Below are positions 1 to 9,196 of a stretch of 64,000 nucleotides of DNA, piece after piece. Origin of the DNA: Leishmania infantum JPCM5 (taxonomy: Eukaryota; Euglenozoa; Kinetoplastea; Trypanosomatida; Trypanosomatidae); NCBI RefSeq assembly GCF_000002875.2, contig NC_009415.2:506001-570000 (forward strand), given 5' to 3'. The translations under genes and the position numbers were made by a program. Position 1 is the stretch's first letter. The number at the start of each line of letters is the position of its first letter. The notes beneath the pieces were generated by a model. It saw only the letters and a list, made by a program, of their open reading frames with translations, was not told where the DNA came from and did not search any database.

Positions 1-2320
1 TCTTTGTCTTTAGAACGTAGATGGAGTCCTCGTTGAAGGTTATTTCAGCGGTGCTTTTCTGGGCAGACGACGACAAGGGCTCTGAGGAAGCGGCAGCGTC
101 TCCGTGGCCTGTATGACTGCCCTTAGCGTTCAAGGGTTCCGTCACTGGACCTGCTGGAGCTGGCGCTGCAGATGAGGATGAGGGCTGGCGATCTGGCAGG
201 AAAGCTTCTGCTTCGGGTAGCGGTGCGCGATCGGCAGCGCCGTCTCCGGCGCTATTTGCCTCCAGTGCGCCATCCGTTTTCTTAAGCTCTTGAGCGACAT
301 ATGTGCTGAGGTCTGCGTGCACAAACTCGGCTGCAACGTCATGAATTAGAATGAATGACGGTGTCTGCTGCTGGGCGTCGCCGGCACCTGCTGCCCGGGA
401 GACGTCCGTGGGCATCGCACGACTCGCTGCGAGGGGAATGTCTTCGACGGCCGGCACCAGCTCATCGTCGGCGTCGAAGAACATATTCAAGCGCCGGAGC
501 GAGACGAATAGCTTCGTCATGAGCTGCAGTGCAAACGGTAACATGGAGACGAGGCCCATAAGCAGGTTGAACAGCGCAATGGCTGGGAAAACAATAGTGG
601 GCGTTAGGGTGTGGCCGGTCACGCTGAACGTGAAGAAGACGCTGGCAATGACGAAGCCCGGCGTCGCGTTGAACTGGAAGAAGACCATCATGATGGCCTG
701 CTGCAACTTCTTGAGGTGCGAGAGCTCCACGCTGCGCAGCTTCTCGATGCGGCGGATGAAAAACGGTTCCCACGACATAAACTTGGCGACACGGATGCCG
801 GAGAAAAACTCAGTCGTAGCCTTGACGCGGTGATCCGTTGCCTGGGCTTTGCGGCGGTAGCTTGAGCTCATCTTTCGCACCATGTAGGCTTGCAGGGGCA
901 TGAATACAAGTGCCACCACTCCGCCGACGCACACACTCGCACCCAGCAACACATAGAGCTGGTAGAAGACTATGGCCAGCATGAACGGGGTGGAGGCCAG
1001 CGTCCAAAACATCATAATGAACCGACCCATCACCTCCACATCAGTACTCATCAAATTTGTCAGCCGCCCCGCGTTGAAAGCGGGATGGTGAGTCGCCTTT
1101 GGGGACATGGTGAAGACCTTCTCAAACAGAGCGGCCGAAAGGGCGTTGCGCACCTGCAGAGAGCTACGACGGCGCACGTGGTACTGCTTGTTGCCAGCAA
1201 GCGTCTCTCCAACCATGGTGACGAACATGAGCGCCGCAAGCCATACTCCGCGCTGCCAGCCGATGCCGGGTGAGCCTGCACTGCTGACACGATGCACCCA
1301 CGCAAAGAAAAAATCTAATGAAGAAACGGGGGAAGTAATGGTGGCTGTGAGCCCGGCCTCGCTCCGACCTTTGCGCTCGCCTACGCCACCGAGGTACGCC
1401 ACAAACCACTTCAACAAGAGAGGAGTCATCAGCTGGCATCCGTTTCGGATGATGCCGAGAACAACAACGTGCATTATGCTTTGGCGGAAGAGCGTCCACA
1501 CTGCCCACCACACCTGAATGGGGTGGGGACACTGCTGCGCGGACTCCGGTAGCTCCTTTAGCAACGCTCGCGTGGATGAGACCTGGCTTGCGTCATCCCG
1601 CAATCCCAGGCGAAACACAACGTCCTCGACTCGCTCGCACGTCAGCACCGTGTCGTCTTCCACGGGGTCGAACAGGTGCTCGCCATCCACCTCGCCGCGG
1701 TGATACGCGCCGGGACCCTGCTCCGGGACAGGGGCGCTGCATCCGCGGCACAGCAGCCACCCCATGCAGCGCCGAACGCAGCAGCCACGGCGCCGCGACG
1801 GGGCCACGCGCCACTCCACGCCCGCGTACAGCCGCCCCGGCGTGCCGTACTGCTGCACCGCGCCCACCCAGCGCAGCACGCCGTCGCTGGCGTCGTCCCA
1901 GCGCACGCCGACGCGCGCGCCGACGTAGCCGTCCCACGCATGGCGGCGCGCTCGCTGGCGCTGCAGCTCCGCCGACAGCGCGACGCCAGCGTTGTAGGCG
2001 CGATACTGTCTCGTTGGCTTTGGCAGCCCGCTTTCTGTCAGCTGTTCCCGTGAAGCCTCTCGGATGTAGTGCCCAATCCACTGATAGAAGAGCGAGCCGA
2101 AAATCCAGCCAGAGCGGTCCTCCGGCTGCTCCTCGTAAGGCGGTTCCGTGCCCCACAAGTCGCTAACTCGCTGTGCCCATAGGGAGCGGGAGATCTGCTG
2201 CTCCCTATCGCGCTCCTCAAACTCCTCGAGGTCACGCTCTGCAGCAGACGGTGGGAAGGCGATCGCCTCTGCTGCCCCCGCGAGCAGCGATGACGGCGAC
2301 GCGGAGGAGGATTCGACCAT
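1..2320 (-). CDS. ABC transporter subfamily C (MRP/PGPA-like), copy 1, N-terminal part only
   Basis: The frame stays open from an ATG at 2318-2320 to the left edge, about 773 codons, so the gene is cut by the window and not visibly broken. An in-frame stop at 2459-2461 lies upstream and no other ATG falls between. Order seen: a polar N-terminus rich in Glu/Arg (residues 1-60), a block identical to copy 2 (residues 107-234) holding a CAP-Gly-like domain with a Cys-rich insert, then TMD1 with several hydrophobic spans (about 265-560), then a low-complexity linker leading toward NBD1. NBD1, TMD2 and NBD2 lie outside the window. Family knowledge: ABCC proteins are ATP-driven exporters, in Leishmania often of thiol conjugates on intracellular vesicles. 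The substrate here is unknown. The TMD1 sequence differs clearly from copies 2 and 3. Confidence 0.88.
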   Translation of the reverse strand, partial: MVESSSASPSSLLAGAAEAIAFPPSAAERDLEEFEERDREQQISRSLWAQRVSDLWGTEPPYEEQPEDRSGWIFGSLFYQWIGHYIREASREQLTESGLPKPTRQYRAYNAGVALSAELQRQRARRHAWDGYVGARVGVRWDDASDGVLRWVGAVQQYGTPGRLYAGVEWRVAPSRRRGCCVRRCMGWLLCRGCSAPVPEQGPGAYHRGEVDGEHLFDPVEDDTVLTCERVEDVVFRLGLRDDASQVSSTRALLKELPESAQQCPHPIQVWWAVWTLFRQSIMHVVVLGIIRNGCQLMTPLLLKWFVAYLGGVGERKGRSEAGLTATITSPVSSLDFFFAWVHRVSSAGSPGIGWQRGVWLAALMFVTMVGETLAGNKQYHVRRRSSLQVRNALSAALFEKVFTMSPKATHHPAFNAGRLTNLMSTDVEVMGRFIMMFWTLASTPFMLAIVFYQLYVLLGASVCVGGVVALVFMPLQAYMVRKMSSSYRRKAQATDHRVKATTEFFSGIRVAKFMSWEPFFIRRIEKLRSVELSHLKKLQQAIMMVFFQFNATPGFVIASVFFTFSVTGHTLTPTIVFPAIALFNLLMGLVSMLPFALQLMTKLFVSLRRLNMFFDADDELVPAVEDIPLAASRAMPTDVSRAAGAGDAQQQTPSFILIHDVAAEFVHADLSTYVAQELKKTDGALEANSAGDGAADRAPLPEAEAFLPDRQPSSSSAAPAPAGPVTEPLNAKGSHTGHGDAAASSEPLSSSAQKSTAEITFNEDSIYVLKTK
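1620..2002 (-). repeat. 383-bp block identical to ABCC copy 2 (8357-8739)
   Basis: Read base by base, this stretch matches 8357-8739 without a difference that I can see, then identity stops abruptly at both ends. It encodes the CAP-Gly-like domain of copy 1. The same region is about 98% identical in copy 3. Abrupt ends point to recent conversion and not to slow selection. Confidence 0.9.
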
Positions 2321-4290
2321 ATGCGCCGCAGTAGAACAGGGACAAGGTGTTGCTCCTATGGGCAGCGCCAAGGCAAATTGTCGAGCAGCGAGTGCAAGAA
2401 ATGACGAAGAGCCGACGCTACAAACGTTCGCCGCCAGTATAGACTGCTTGAGTGGCTCTTAGCGGAGTTGATCGCCGAGCAGTCCCACCCGCGTGTGGCT
2501 GCACGTTTGTGCGCGTGTAGAGCTCGGATAGGTCTGCCAAATACGTTTATATAGATGAGCAGATATGCATATATATATATATATATCGGTATACGTACAG
2601 TTATACATGTGCCTATATATATCTATATATATATATATATAGATATATATAGATATGGGTATATAGTGAGTGAGTGAGTTATAGTCACGCAACAGCGGTC
2701 TCAGGAAACAGAGCAAACGGGGCAAAGTAAAAACAACAAAAAAAGGCGAGAGCACGCCAGGATGCTGAAGGGATGCGTTACGGCCTAACTGAGACCGCCG
2801 CAGGACATGAGGCGGAGGGAAAGACGGGGTTCTGTCACCGCGCGCGACACAAGTCGAAACGTTTGATAGGTGCACCCGCCACTGCAGCAGCAGCAGCGGA
2901 GAGGCGAGAGATGGGGAGGGGTGTGACGTGTGACACAGCTGAACAGGTGGTGAACCGAGACGTATAGACAACAGGGCCAGAGAAGAGAACGACGATGGAG
3001 GCGATGTAACACAGAAGGAAAACGCAGAGAGAGAACACAGCAGGGGGGCACGGTCATGTGGGAATAAAAAGTTGACGACGGGAGCTAAGTTAACGCACCC
3101 GACAAGAGCATCTAGCAGGTGCGTGCAGGGAACGCTTCTATTTTTCTCACGTCATGTCTTCCCGCCTCTGAAGGGGTCCGCGGATAGACGCCATGCGACA
3201 GGACGGAGCCGAACACCTCGCAAGGGTGTGCTCGAGCGATCCGCTGCCCGCTCCATGCAGCTACTCTCGATGTGTATGGGAATGCGAAGGGGCCGATAAA
3301 GGCGCAGAAGAAAATGTGAAACTGCATCATTGCTTGAGCGTCGGCAGGCGAAGGCCGGGATGGAAAGGGACGCAACGGAAGGGATGGAAGAGTTTTGCGA
3401 AGGCGCTTACCAGCGGGCGTGCATATCGCTCATATCAGCCTTCCGAGGCCAACAGGAAAACAAACACGCGAGCACCACAGAACGCATCGCACTGTGGGGG
3501 GGGGGTGTAGGGCTTGCGATGAGAAAAGCCAAAGAGACCACTGGCTCGCCCTACATGTTGTCATGGCTGTTGTTCTCGAAAGGAGAGTAGGCAAGCACCA
3601 TCACTCACTCAAACAGAGAGTCGTTCGTGATGGGGATGCAGGCCGCGAGACAGGAAGATGTGGAAGGGGTGATGGAGCTCGTGAGAGTGAAGAAGAAGCG
3701 GCGCTGCGGGCGTGCAGGGCAATCAGAGTCGAGCCGGGAACCGTCGGAAAGTACATAGCCCAGCACCGCATGCGTTTACTTCCACATCGATGCGGTAGCG
3801 AAACCTCCCGTGCTGCACTTCAGCAACGCAGCTTCTGCATCGCCCACACGTCCATGCGAACGCGGCGCATTCCCCCGCGGACGTGAGGCGGGGGTCCATC
3901 GCTCACTGCGAACGATGAGGCAACCGAGCTCTCCAGAAAACCCCCCGATTTAGAAGCTCCTGCTCACGTTTCTGCGCCGTGCCACCGAACGCGGCCTCAC
4001 ATCACAACCGAAATCCATCGTGATGTCACTTGCATCGAGGTACCAGTGTAAGCAACGCTGCCACCACATACGGTCCCTGCTGAACGAGAGTAAAGCAAGC
4101 GGAGCTACACAAAAAAAAAACGAAAAAGCGCAGCCCTCCCCAGATGGTGGTAAAGAGATGTGCAATCGAATCCATAAAAACTTTTCCTGCAAGCCGCCGT
4201 CACCACCAGCATGTCATTTGCACAGCAGGTGGTCACAGCACTATCACACCAACCTTCGTCCGCACACCACATGTCCATCGTCAATCAGCG
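2321..4290. other. Spacer between ABCC copies 1 and 2
   Basis: About 2.0 kb with no convincing coding frame. It should hold the 3' UTR of copy 2 and the 5' region of copy 1. The plus strand is purine-rich around 2680-3110. A TA-rich microsatellite lies at 2567-2665. The stretch 3700-4290 is more mixed in composition and probably belongs to the copy 2 3' UTR. Confidence 0.6.
2567..2679. repeat. TA-rich microsatellite followed by a short GTGA run
   Basis: Alternating TA runs interrupted by CGGTATACGTAC-like and ATAGATAT units, ending in about three GTGA units at 2666-2679. On the minus strand this would be an AU-rich tract just upstream of the copy 1 start region. Confidence 0.9.
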
Positions 4291-7200
4291 CTACACTGGA
4301 AATTTATCAGGCACACTCTCCACCGCTACACGAAATGCTTGCTGCGCACCTCTGCTCAGTGACCTCACCAGCGCGCCGAAAGCGGATCCCTGGCGCTCCA
4401 CCAGCTCGCGCGGCGAGCCGAACTCGAGAACGCGGCCCTGGTCCATGACGAGGATGACGTCGCAGGCGGCGACGGTGTGCAGGCGGTGCGCGATGGTGAC
4501 GACGGTGTAGTCGCGAAAGGTGTGCTGCACCGTGCGCTGGATCTGGCGGTCGAGCGCGGGGTCGACGTTTGCGGTTGCCTCGTCCATGAGCAGGAAGGCG
4601 CTGCCGCGCTTGAGCAGCGCGCGCGCCAGGCACAGCAGCTGGCGCTGGCCCACGCTGTAGTTTGCGCCGCCCTCCTGCACGCGCCCGTCCAGCCCGCCCG
4701 CCTCGCCGCGCACGCGCTCCTCCATCCCCACCTGCCGCAGCGCGCGCCACACCGCCGCGTCGCCGCAGCAGCCAAAGGGGTCCACGTTGCTGCGCACCGT
4801 GCCCTCGAACAGCAGCGGGTCCTGCGGGATCGTCGAGAAGAGCCGGCGCAGCTCGCGCACGCCGTAGTCGCGCGCGTCGCGCCCGCACACGAGCATGCGG
4901 CCGCCGCACACCTCCACCAGCCGCAGGAAGGCCAGCAGCAGCGTCGACTTCCCGCTACCGGTGCGCCCCACAACGCCCACCTTCTGCCCCGGCGCCACCG
5001 CGAAGCACACGTCGCGCAGCACCAGTGGCAGCCCCGGCCGGTACCGCATGTCCACGTGCTCCAGCACAAGCGACCCCGCAGGCGCTGTAGCAGCGGAGGC
5101 ATCGTCGCCGGCGACCACGGAGAGCGCGGTGCTGCCGCACGCCTCCATTGCGCTCTCGCCGCCACCTATGTCCTCCGCCGGCGCGTTGTCCGTGTAGTAC
5201 AGTACGCGCTCCACGCAGTTCATGGACGCCTCCACTGATGCCCCAATGCTGATGAAGCTCGACAGCACCATAGTGATGGAGGACGCCTTGGTTATGCTGA
5301 GCGCGAGCAGGCCCAGGTTCATGTGCATCCACGGCAGCTTCGTCGCCAGCACGCCGAGCAGCGCTAGCCCCGACACAGCCACGTTGCCCAGTAGCTCCAC
5401 GCGCACCGAAAGCCACCGGCTGCCCATGCACTGCATGTAGGAGCATGCAAAGACGCTGTCCAGCCGCCGCAGTACCTCGCGCATCATGTCCTGCTCGCGG
5501 CCGTAGGTGCAGATGGTCCAGCGTCCTGTGAGTACCTCGTTCAGGATCGAGAAGACGGGCGAGTTGGAGATGTTGAGCAGGCGCTGCATCTCGCGGTTGG
5601 CAGCGCAGAAGAAGCGAAAGATGTGGCCGTACACCAAAATGCACGGCACCAGCACGACAAGGACGAAGGGCTGCGATGTCGTCATGATTGCAAAGTACGC
5701 CACAAGGTAGAAAAAGAAAAAGAGAAGGATGTCGACACTGACGCTCAAGTCCCAATCTATGAGTCCCATGTCGCGTGACATGCGGTTGATGAGGCGGCCG
5801 CGTGGTGTGACATCGAAGAAGGAGAGTCTCGCGCGGGCTAAGGAGCGTAGCAGCCCTGCGTGAATATGGTAAGACGCACGCCGCATTATTGTGAAGCACC
5901 ACAAGTCACGAGAAGGGGGGACGAGGATGGCTGCAAGGACCGCTGTCACGTAAAGGCTAAGACGCAGGTGAGTGGAGAGCCTTTCCAGCTTTCCTCCAGA
6001 CCAGAGAGAGAGCCACACGTCCCCAGAGCGAGACACTCCCTCCGTAAGGAGGAAAAATATCATAATGCTGCAGAGGGTCAGCCAGCCGCCGCAGGCCTCG
6101 ATGTAGCGGCGATAAACCTCCCACGGAACGGCGCCGACCGCCTTCTCCTCGCCACTCTCCACCACAGTCACGTCGGCCAAATCCTTCGTCACCGTGTCAC
6201 CCAGCACTCTGTGCGCCAGTTGCTCCGCTGCGAACAGCACACCACCACTCGACTCCAGCGTCGATTCCGTCAACGGCCGCTGCACCTCAACGTTGTCATC
6301 AAGGATGTCCTCCAGCTTCGACAGATCAACGGCGGATGCCAGCTCGCTGACCGTTTGCGCGGCGTAGGCAGACGCCTTGCCCATGCCGCTCAGGCTGCGC
6401 TCGTAGTGCAGCCGGGCGTACTCGCAGTAAGCGGCGTAGTTGCCCTGAAAGGCGACGCGGCCCTCCTCCAGCAGCACAACCAGGTCCGCGTAGGCGGCGG
6501 CGCTGACCTGGTGAGTGGCCAGCACGCGCGTCTTGCCGGCCAGCGCGCCGCACACGCACTCGCGCATCACGCGCTCGCCCACCTGCGCGTCCAGTGCCGA
6601 CAGCGGGTCGTCCAGCAAGTACACGTCGCGGTCCGCGTACACGGCGCGCGCTAGACTCACGCGCGCCTTCTGCCCGCCGCTCAGGTTGATGCCGTTCTCG
6701 CCGATCTCCGTCTCCGCGCCGTCCGCCAGCAGCGCCAGGTCCGAGGCCAGCTGGCTGCTGCGCACCGCGCGCTCGAAGGCCGCCGCGTCCGGCGCGCCGA
6801 AGAAGATGACGTTGTCGCGCAGCGTTGCGTTCATGATCCACGGCTGCTGCGGCACGTAGGCCACGCTGCGCGAGCACGCCACGCGGCCGCGCGTCACCGC
6901 CAGCGCGCCGATCAGTGCGTCCAGCAGCGTGGACTTGCCGCTGCCCGTCGGTCCCAGCACCACCGTCAGCCGCCCGCGCGGCACGCGCAGGTCCACATCC
7001 GCCAGCAGCGTCTTGGCGCGCAGCTCGTAGTGCGTGTCCCCACCGCCGCCCTCGCGGCTGCTGGCCGGGGGCAGCGGCACAGCCTTGTAGGAGCTCACCG
7101 TCGCGTTGCGCAGCACGGCGGCCGCGTCGTCGCCCTCCTTCGACGCCAGCGCCGCCTCAAGGATGTCGCGTGCCTGCGCGTCGTCAGCGGCAAGGAAGGA

Positions 7201-8904
7201 GGTGAGACGCTTCATGGACACAAAGAACTGCGAGAACTCCCCGACAAGGGTCCTGACGAGCTCAAACGGGGTGTCCATGAGGCTGAGCAGGGAGAGAGCG
7301 GGGTAGATAATTTCGGGAGACATGGGATAACCCTTGCAGTAGTAGGCAACCATTACCGCTGCTGTCGTGCAGCTTGGCACACACTGGGAGATGAGCGAGT
7401 TGGCGGTGGAAATGAGCTGGAATCGACGCACAGCACGGAGCTCGGCCGCTCTGCGCGCGTTGATCTCCTCCTCAAAGGTGTCCTCGAGACTCATGAACTT
7501 GATGGCGCGGATGCCGGAGAGGAACTCGTTCGTGGTGCGGAGTCGCGCATCAGAGGACTTCGCCAGACCTACGGTACAGGTGTAGGTCATCTTCGTCAGA
7601 AGGATCTGTATTGGCAAGAAGAGTAGCAGCATGAGGATGCTGATGCCCGCTGCCCAGCCAATGCTTCGGTAGAGCATGCACACGGTAGCACAAACTTGAA
7701 GGGGCACCGTCACTGCCATCCAGAGGACATACATTGTGCCCTCCATGCTCGCAACATCCGTCGTGATGAGATTCAAAATGCGCCCGGGGTTAAGCTCAGG
7801 TCGCCGCAGCTCTCGCGACGCAATCCGCAGACACTTGGCAGTGATGCAGGATGACAAGCCCGACCGCACGGCGTACGCGCTGCGGTAGGCAAGTTGCGCG
7901 TACTTCTGGAGGGCGAGACTGCGTACGAGCGAGATGGCAAAGAGGAGAACGACGCTTGCCACGGGCTGCCACGAAGCATCCCTCATGCTCCCGCTATCCA
8001 AGACGCTGGATGACTGCCAAGACGAAGCAGCCGCGCTGCTGGTGCCGCTGCTTGCACTCTCAGAAGATGTTGTGTCTGTGCTTCCCTGTAGAAGGCGGAT
8101 GTACCAGCTGAGCGCCATGGGAGTCAGCAGCGCAGTGACATCTACTGTTAGGCGCAAGGGCCCCAAAAGAAGCAGCTGCCAACGGAGAACGCTGAAAAGG
8201 GCCACTGTCACAGACATGCACGTCGGTGGAGCGGCAACCTCTGCGCAACTCTCCTCTGATTGCCTCTGACTGCTGATACCCGCGTCGTCAACGAAGTCTT
8301 CCTCAGTAGTCGTTGCTTCATGAGTTTCTCCTCCCGGTTCATCTCGCCAAAAAATTACGTCCTCGACTCGCTCGCACGTCAGCACCGTGTCGTCTTCCAC
8401 GGGGTCGAACAGGTGCTCGCCATCCACCTCGCCGCGGTGATACGCGCCGGGACCCTGCTCCGGGACAGGGGCGCTGCATCCGCGGCACAGCAGCCACCCC
8501 ATGCAGCGCCGAACGCAGCAGCCACGGCGCCGCGACGGGGCCACGCGCCACTCCACGCCCGCGTACAGCCGCCCCGGCGTGCCGTACTGCTGCACCGCGC
8601 CCACCCAGCGCAGCACGCCGTCGCTGGCGTCGTCCCAGCGCACGCCGACGCGCGCGCCGACGTAGCCGTCCCACGCATGGCGGCGCGCTCGCTGGCGCTG
8701 CAGCTCCGCCGACAGCGCGACGCCAGCGTTGTAGGCGCGGTACTCGCGCATCGGGCGCGGCAGCCCATCCATGGTCAGCTCCTCTCGCGCCGCGCGCTGC
8801 ATGAGGTCGCCAAGCCACGTATGAAAAAACGCCCCGAGTAGCCAGCCGGCACGGTCCTCCGGCTGCTTCTCATATGCGGGCTCCGCCCCGTAAAGTGCAT
8901 GCAT
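4291..8904 (-). CDS. ABC transporter subfamily C (MRP/PGPA-like), copy 2, 1537 aa
   Basis: A full ABCC transporter. Residues 80-183 are CAP-Gly-like with a Cys-rich insert (121-150). TMD1 is about 225-590. NBD1 has Walker A GPTGSGKST at 651-659, signature LSGGQKAR, Walker B ending in LLDDPLSALD and an ATHQ H-loop. TMD2 is about 900-1230. NBD2 has Walker A GRTGSGKST at 1313-1321, signature YSVGQRQL, Walker B LLMDEATANVD and IAHR. NBD1 has Asp where NBD2 has the catalytic Glu, as is usual in ABCC, so only one site should hydrolyse ATP efficiently. There is no TMD0. The start is the ATG at 8902-8904; an in-frame TGA sits two codons upstream, so this copy lacks the N-terminal extension of copies 1 and 3. 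The stop is TAG. Likely role: ATP-driven export of conjugates or drugs across an intracellular or surface membrane; substrate unknown. Confidence 0.95.
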   Translation of the reverse strand: MHALYGAEPAYEKQPEDRAGWLLGAFFHTWLGDLMQRAAREELTMDGLPRPMREYRAYNAGVALSAELQRQRARRHAWDGYVGARVGVRWDDASDGVLRWVGAVQQYGTPGRLYAGVEWRVAPSRRRGCCVRRCMGWLLCRGCSAPVPEQGPGAYHRGEVDGEHLFDPVEDDTVLTCERVEDVIFWRDEPGGETHEATTTEEDFVDDAGISSQRQSEESCAEVAAPPTCMSVTVALFSVLRWQLLLLGPLRLTVDVTALLTPMALSWYIRLLQGSTDTTSSESASSGTSSAAASSWQSSSVLDSGSMRDASWQPVASVVLLFAISLVRSLALQKYAQLAYRSAYAVRSGLSSCITAKCLRIASRELRRPELNPGRILNLITTDVASMEGTMYVLWMAVTVPLQVCATVCMLYRSIGWAAGISILMLLLFLPIQILLTKMTYTCTVGLAKSSDARLRTTNEFLSGIRAIKFMSLEDTFEEEINARRAAELRAVRRFQLISTANSLISQCVPSCTTAAVMVAYYCKGYPMSPEIIYPALSLLSLMDTPFELVRTLVGEFSQFFVSMKRLTSFLAADDAQARDILEAALASKEGDDAAAVLRNATVSSYKAVPLPPASSREGGGGDTHYELRAKTLLADVDLRVPRGRLTVVLGPTGSGKSTLLDALIGALAVTRGRVACSRSVAYVPQQPWIMNATLRDNVIFFGAPDAAAFERAVRSSQLASDLALLADGAETEIGENGINLSGGQKARVSLARAVYADRDVYLLDDPLSALDAQVGERVMRECVCGALAGKTRVLATHQVSAAAYADLVVLLEEGRVAFQGNYAAYCEYARLHYERSLSGMGKASAYAAQTVSELASAVDLSKLEDILDDNVEVQRPLTESTLESSGGVLFAAEQLAHRVLGDTVTKDLADVTVVESGEEKAVGAVPWEVYRRYIEACGGWLTLCSIMIFFLLTEGVSRSGDVWLSLWSGGKLERLSTHLRLSLYVTAVLAAILVPPSRDLWCFTIMRRASYHIHAGLLRSLARARLSFFDVTPRGRLINRMSRDMGLIDWDLSVSVDILLFFFFYLVAYFAIMTTSQPFVLVVLVPCILVYGHIFRFFCAANREMQRLLNISNSPVFSILNEVLTGRWTICTYGREQDMMREVLRRLDSVFACSYMQCMGSRWLSVRVELLGNVAVSGLALLGVLATKLPWMHMNLGLLALSITKASSITMVLSSFISIGASVEASMNCVERVLYYTDNAPAEDIGGGESAMEACGSTALSVVAGDDASAATAPAGSLVLEHVDMRYRPGLPLVLRDVCFAVAPGQKVGVVGRTGSGKSTLLLAFLRLVEVCGGRMLVCGRDARDYGVRELRRLFSTIPQDPLLFEGTVRSNVDPFGCCGDAAVWRALRQVGMEERVRGEAGGLDGRVQEGGANYSVGQRQLLCLARALLKRGSAFLLMDEATANVDPALDRQIQRTVQHTFRDYTVVTIAHRLHTVAACDVILVMDQGRVLEFGSPRELVERQGSAFGALVRSLSRGAQQAFRVAVESVPDKFPV
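4406..5107 (-). repeat. NBD2 block of copy 2, near-identical to 10798-11499
   Basis: Both copies are exactly 702 bp with sharp ends. I see only one base difference (CAGTGG against CAGCGG near 5026), which is silent. It covers NBD2 of the transporter from the start of the domain to a few codons before its C-terminal tail. Confidence 0.92.
5494..5654 (-). repeat. 161-bp conserved patch inside TMD2 of copy 2
   Basis: It matches 11904-12064 with about five differences, while the sequence on both sides diverges. It encodes the loop region around NREMQRLLNISNSPVFSILNE, probably a cytoplasmic coupling segment that contacts an NBD. Confidence 0.85.
6411..7232 (-). repeat. NBD1 block of copy 2, near-identical to 12845-13666
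   Basis: Both copies are exactly 822 bp. The only difference I see changes Ile to Thr just after the Q-loop (PWIMNAT here, PWTMNAT in copy 3). Identity ends within one codon on each side. Confidence 0.92.
8363..8883 (-). repeat. N-terminal (CAP-Gly-like) block of copy 2, near-identical to 14686-15206
   Basis: Both copies are 521 bp, about 98% identical, with a handful of substitutions. The 383-bp inner part (8357-8739) is identical to copy 1. Sequence outside the block is unrelated between copies. Confidence 0.9.
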
Positions 8905-9157
8905 TTCTCAGTCGGCGCTACGGAATGAACTGCATATGGCTTAATGCGGCTCGTGGTCTTTGGCAGGCGCACAAGCAGTAGCCTGTACGGGACGCGCGAG
9001 ATGAGATAGCGTGCGACGCCTGTATGACGGCTTCTTTTTGCGCCGGTGAATCGCCAAAAGTCTGCGCGAATCGTGCCGAGAAGGAAGGTGGCGAACAGAA
9101 CAAGTGCCAGCACGGCTGCTAGAGATCGCAAGCGAGTCGCACCGCGCGCCACGACTC

Positions 9158-9196
9158 TTTCACAATAAGCACAATAAAGCAGGGAGGAAGAAGAAC
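9158..9196 (-). promoter_or_regulatory. Candidate spliced-leader acceptor for ABCC copy 2
   Basis: On the minus strand a pyrimidine-rich tract (TTCGTTCTTCTTCCTCCCTG) is followed by the first AG at 9158-9159. This is the usual arrangement for trans-splicing in trypanosomatids and would give a 5' leader of about 250 nt. It is a prediction from pattern only. Confidence 0.4.

Noticed and set aside
1576..2166. Arg/Ala/Pro-rich frames opposite the ABCC N-terminal block (repeated at 8313-8841 and 14309-15164)
   Set aside because: Shadow frames of GC-rich coding DNA. They recur only because the block itself is duplicated.
1..2320. ABCC copy 1 as a pseudogene
   Set aside because: The frame is open to the window edge with coherent TMD1 sequence, so it is truncated by the window only.
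4477..5238. Plus-strand frame opposite NBD2 (repeated at 10869-11507)
   Set aside because: Antisense shadow of the NBD2 coding sequence, rich in His/Ala/Gln; duplicated with the block.
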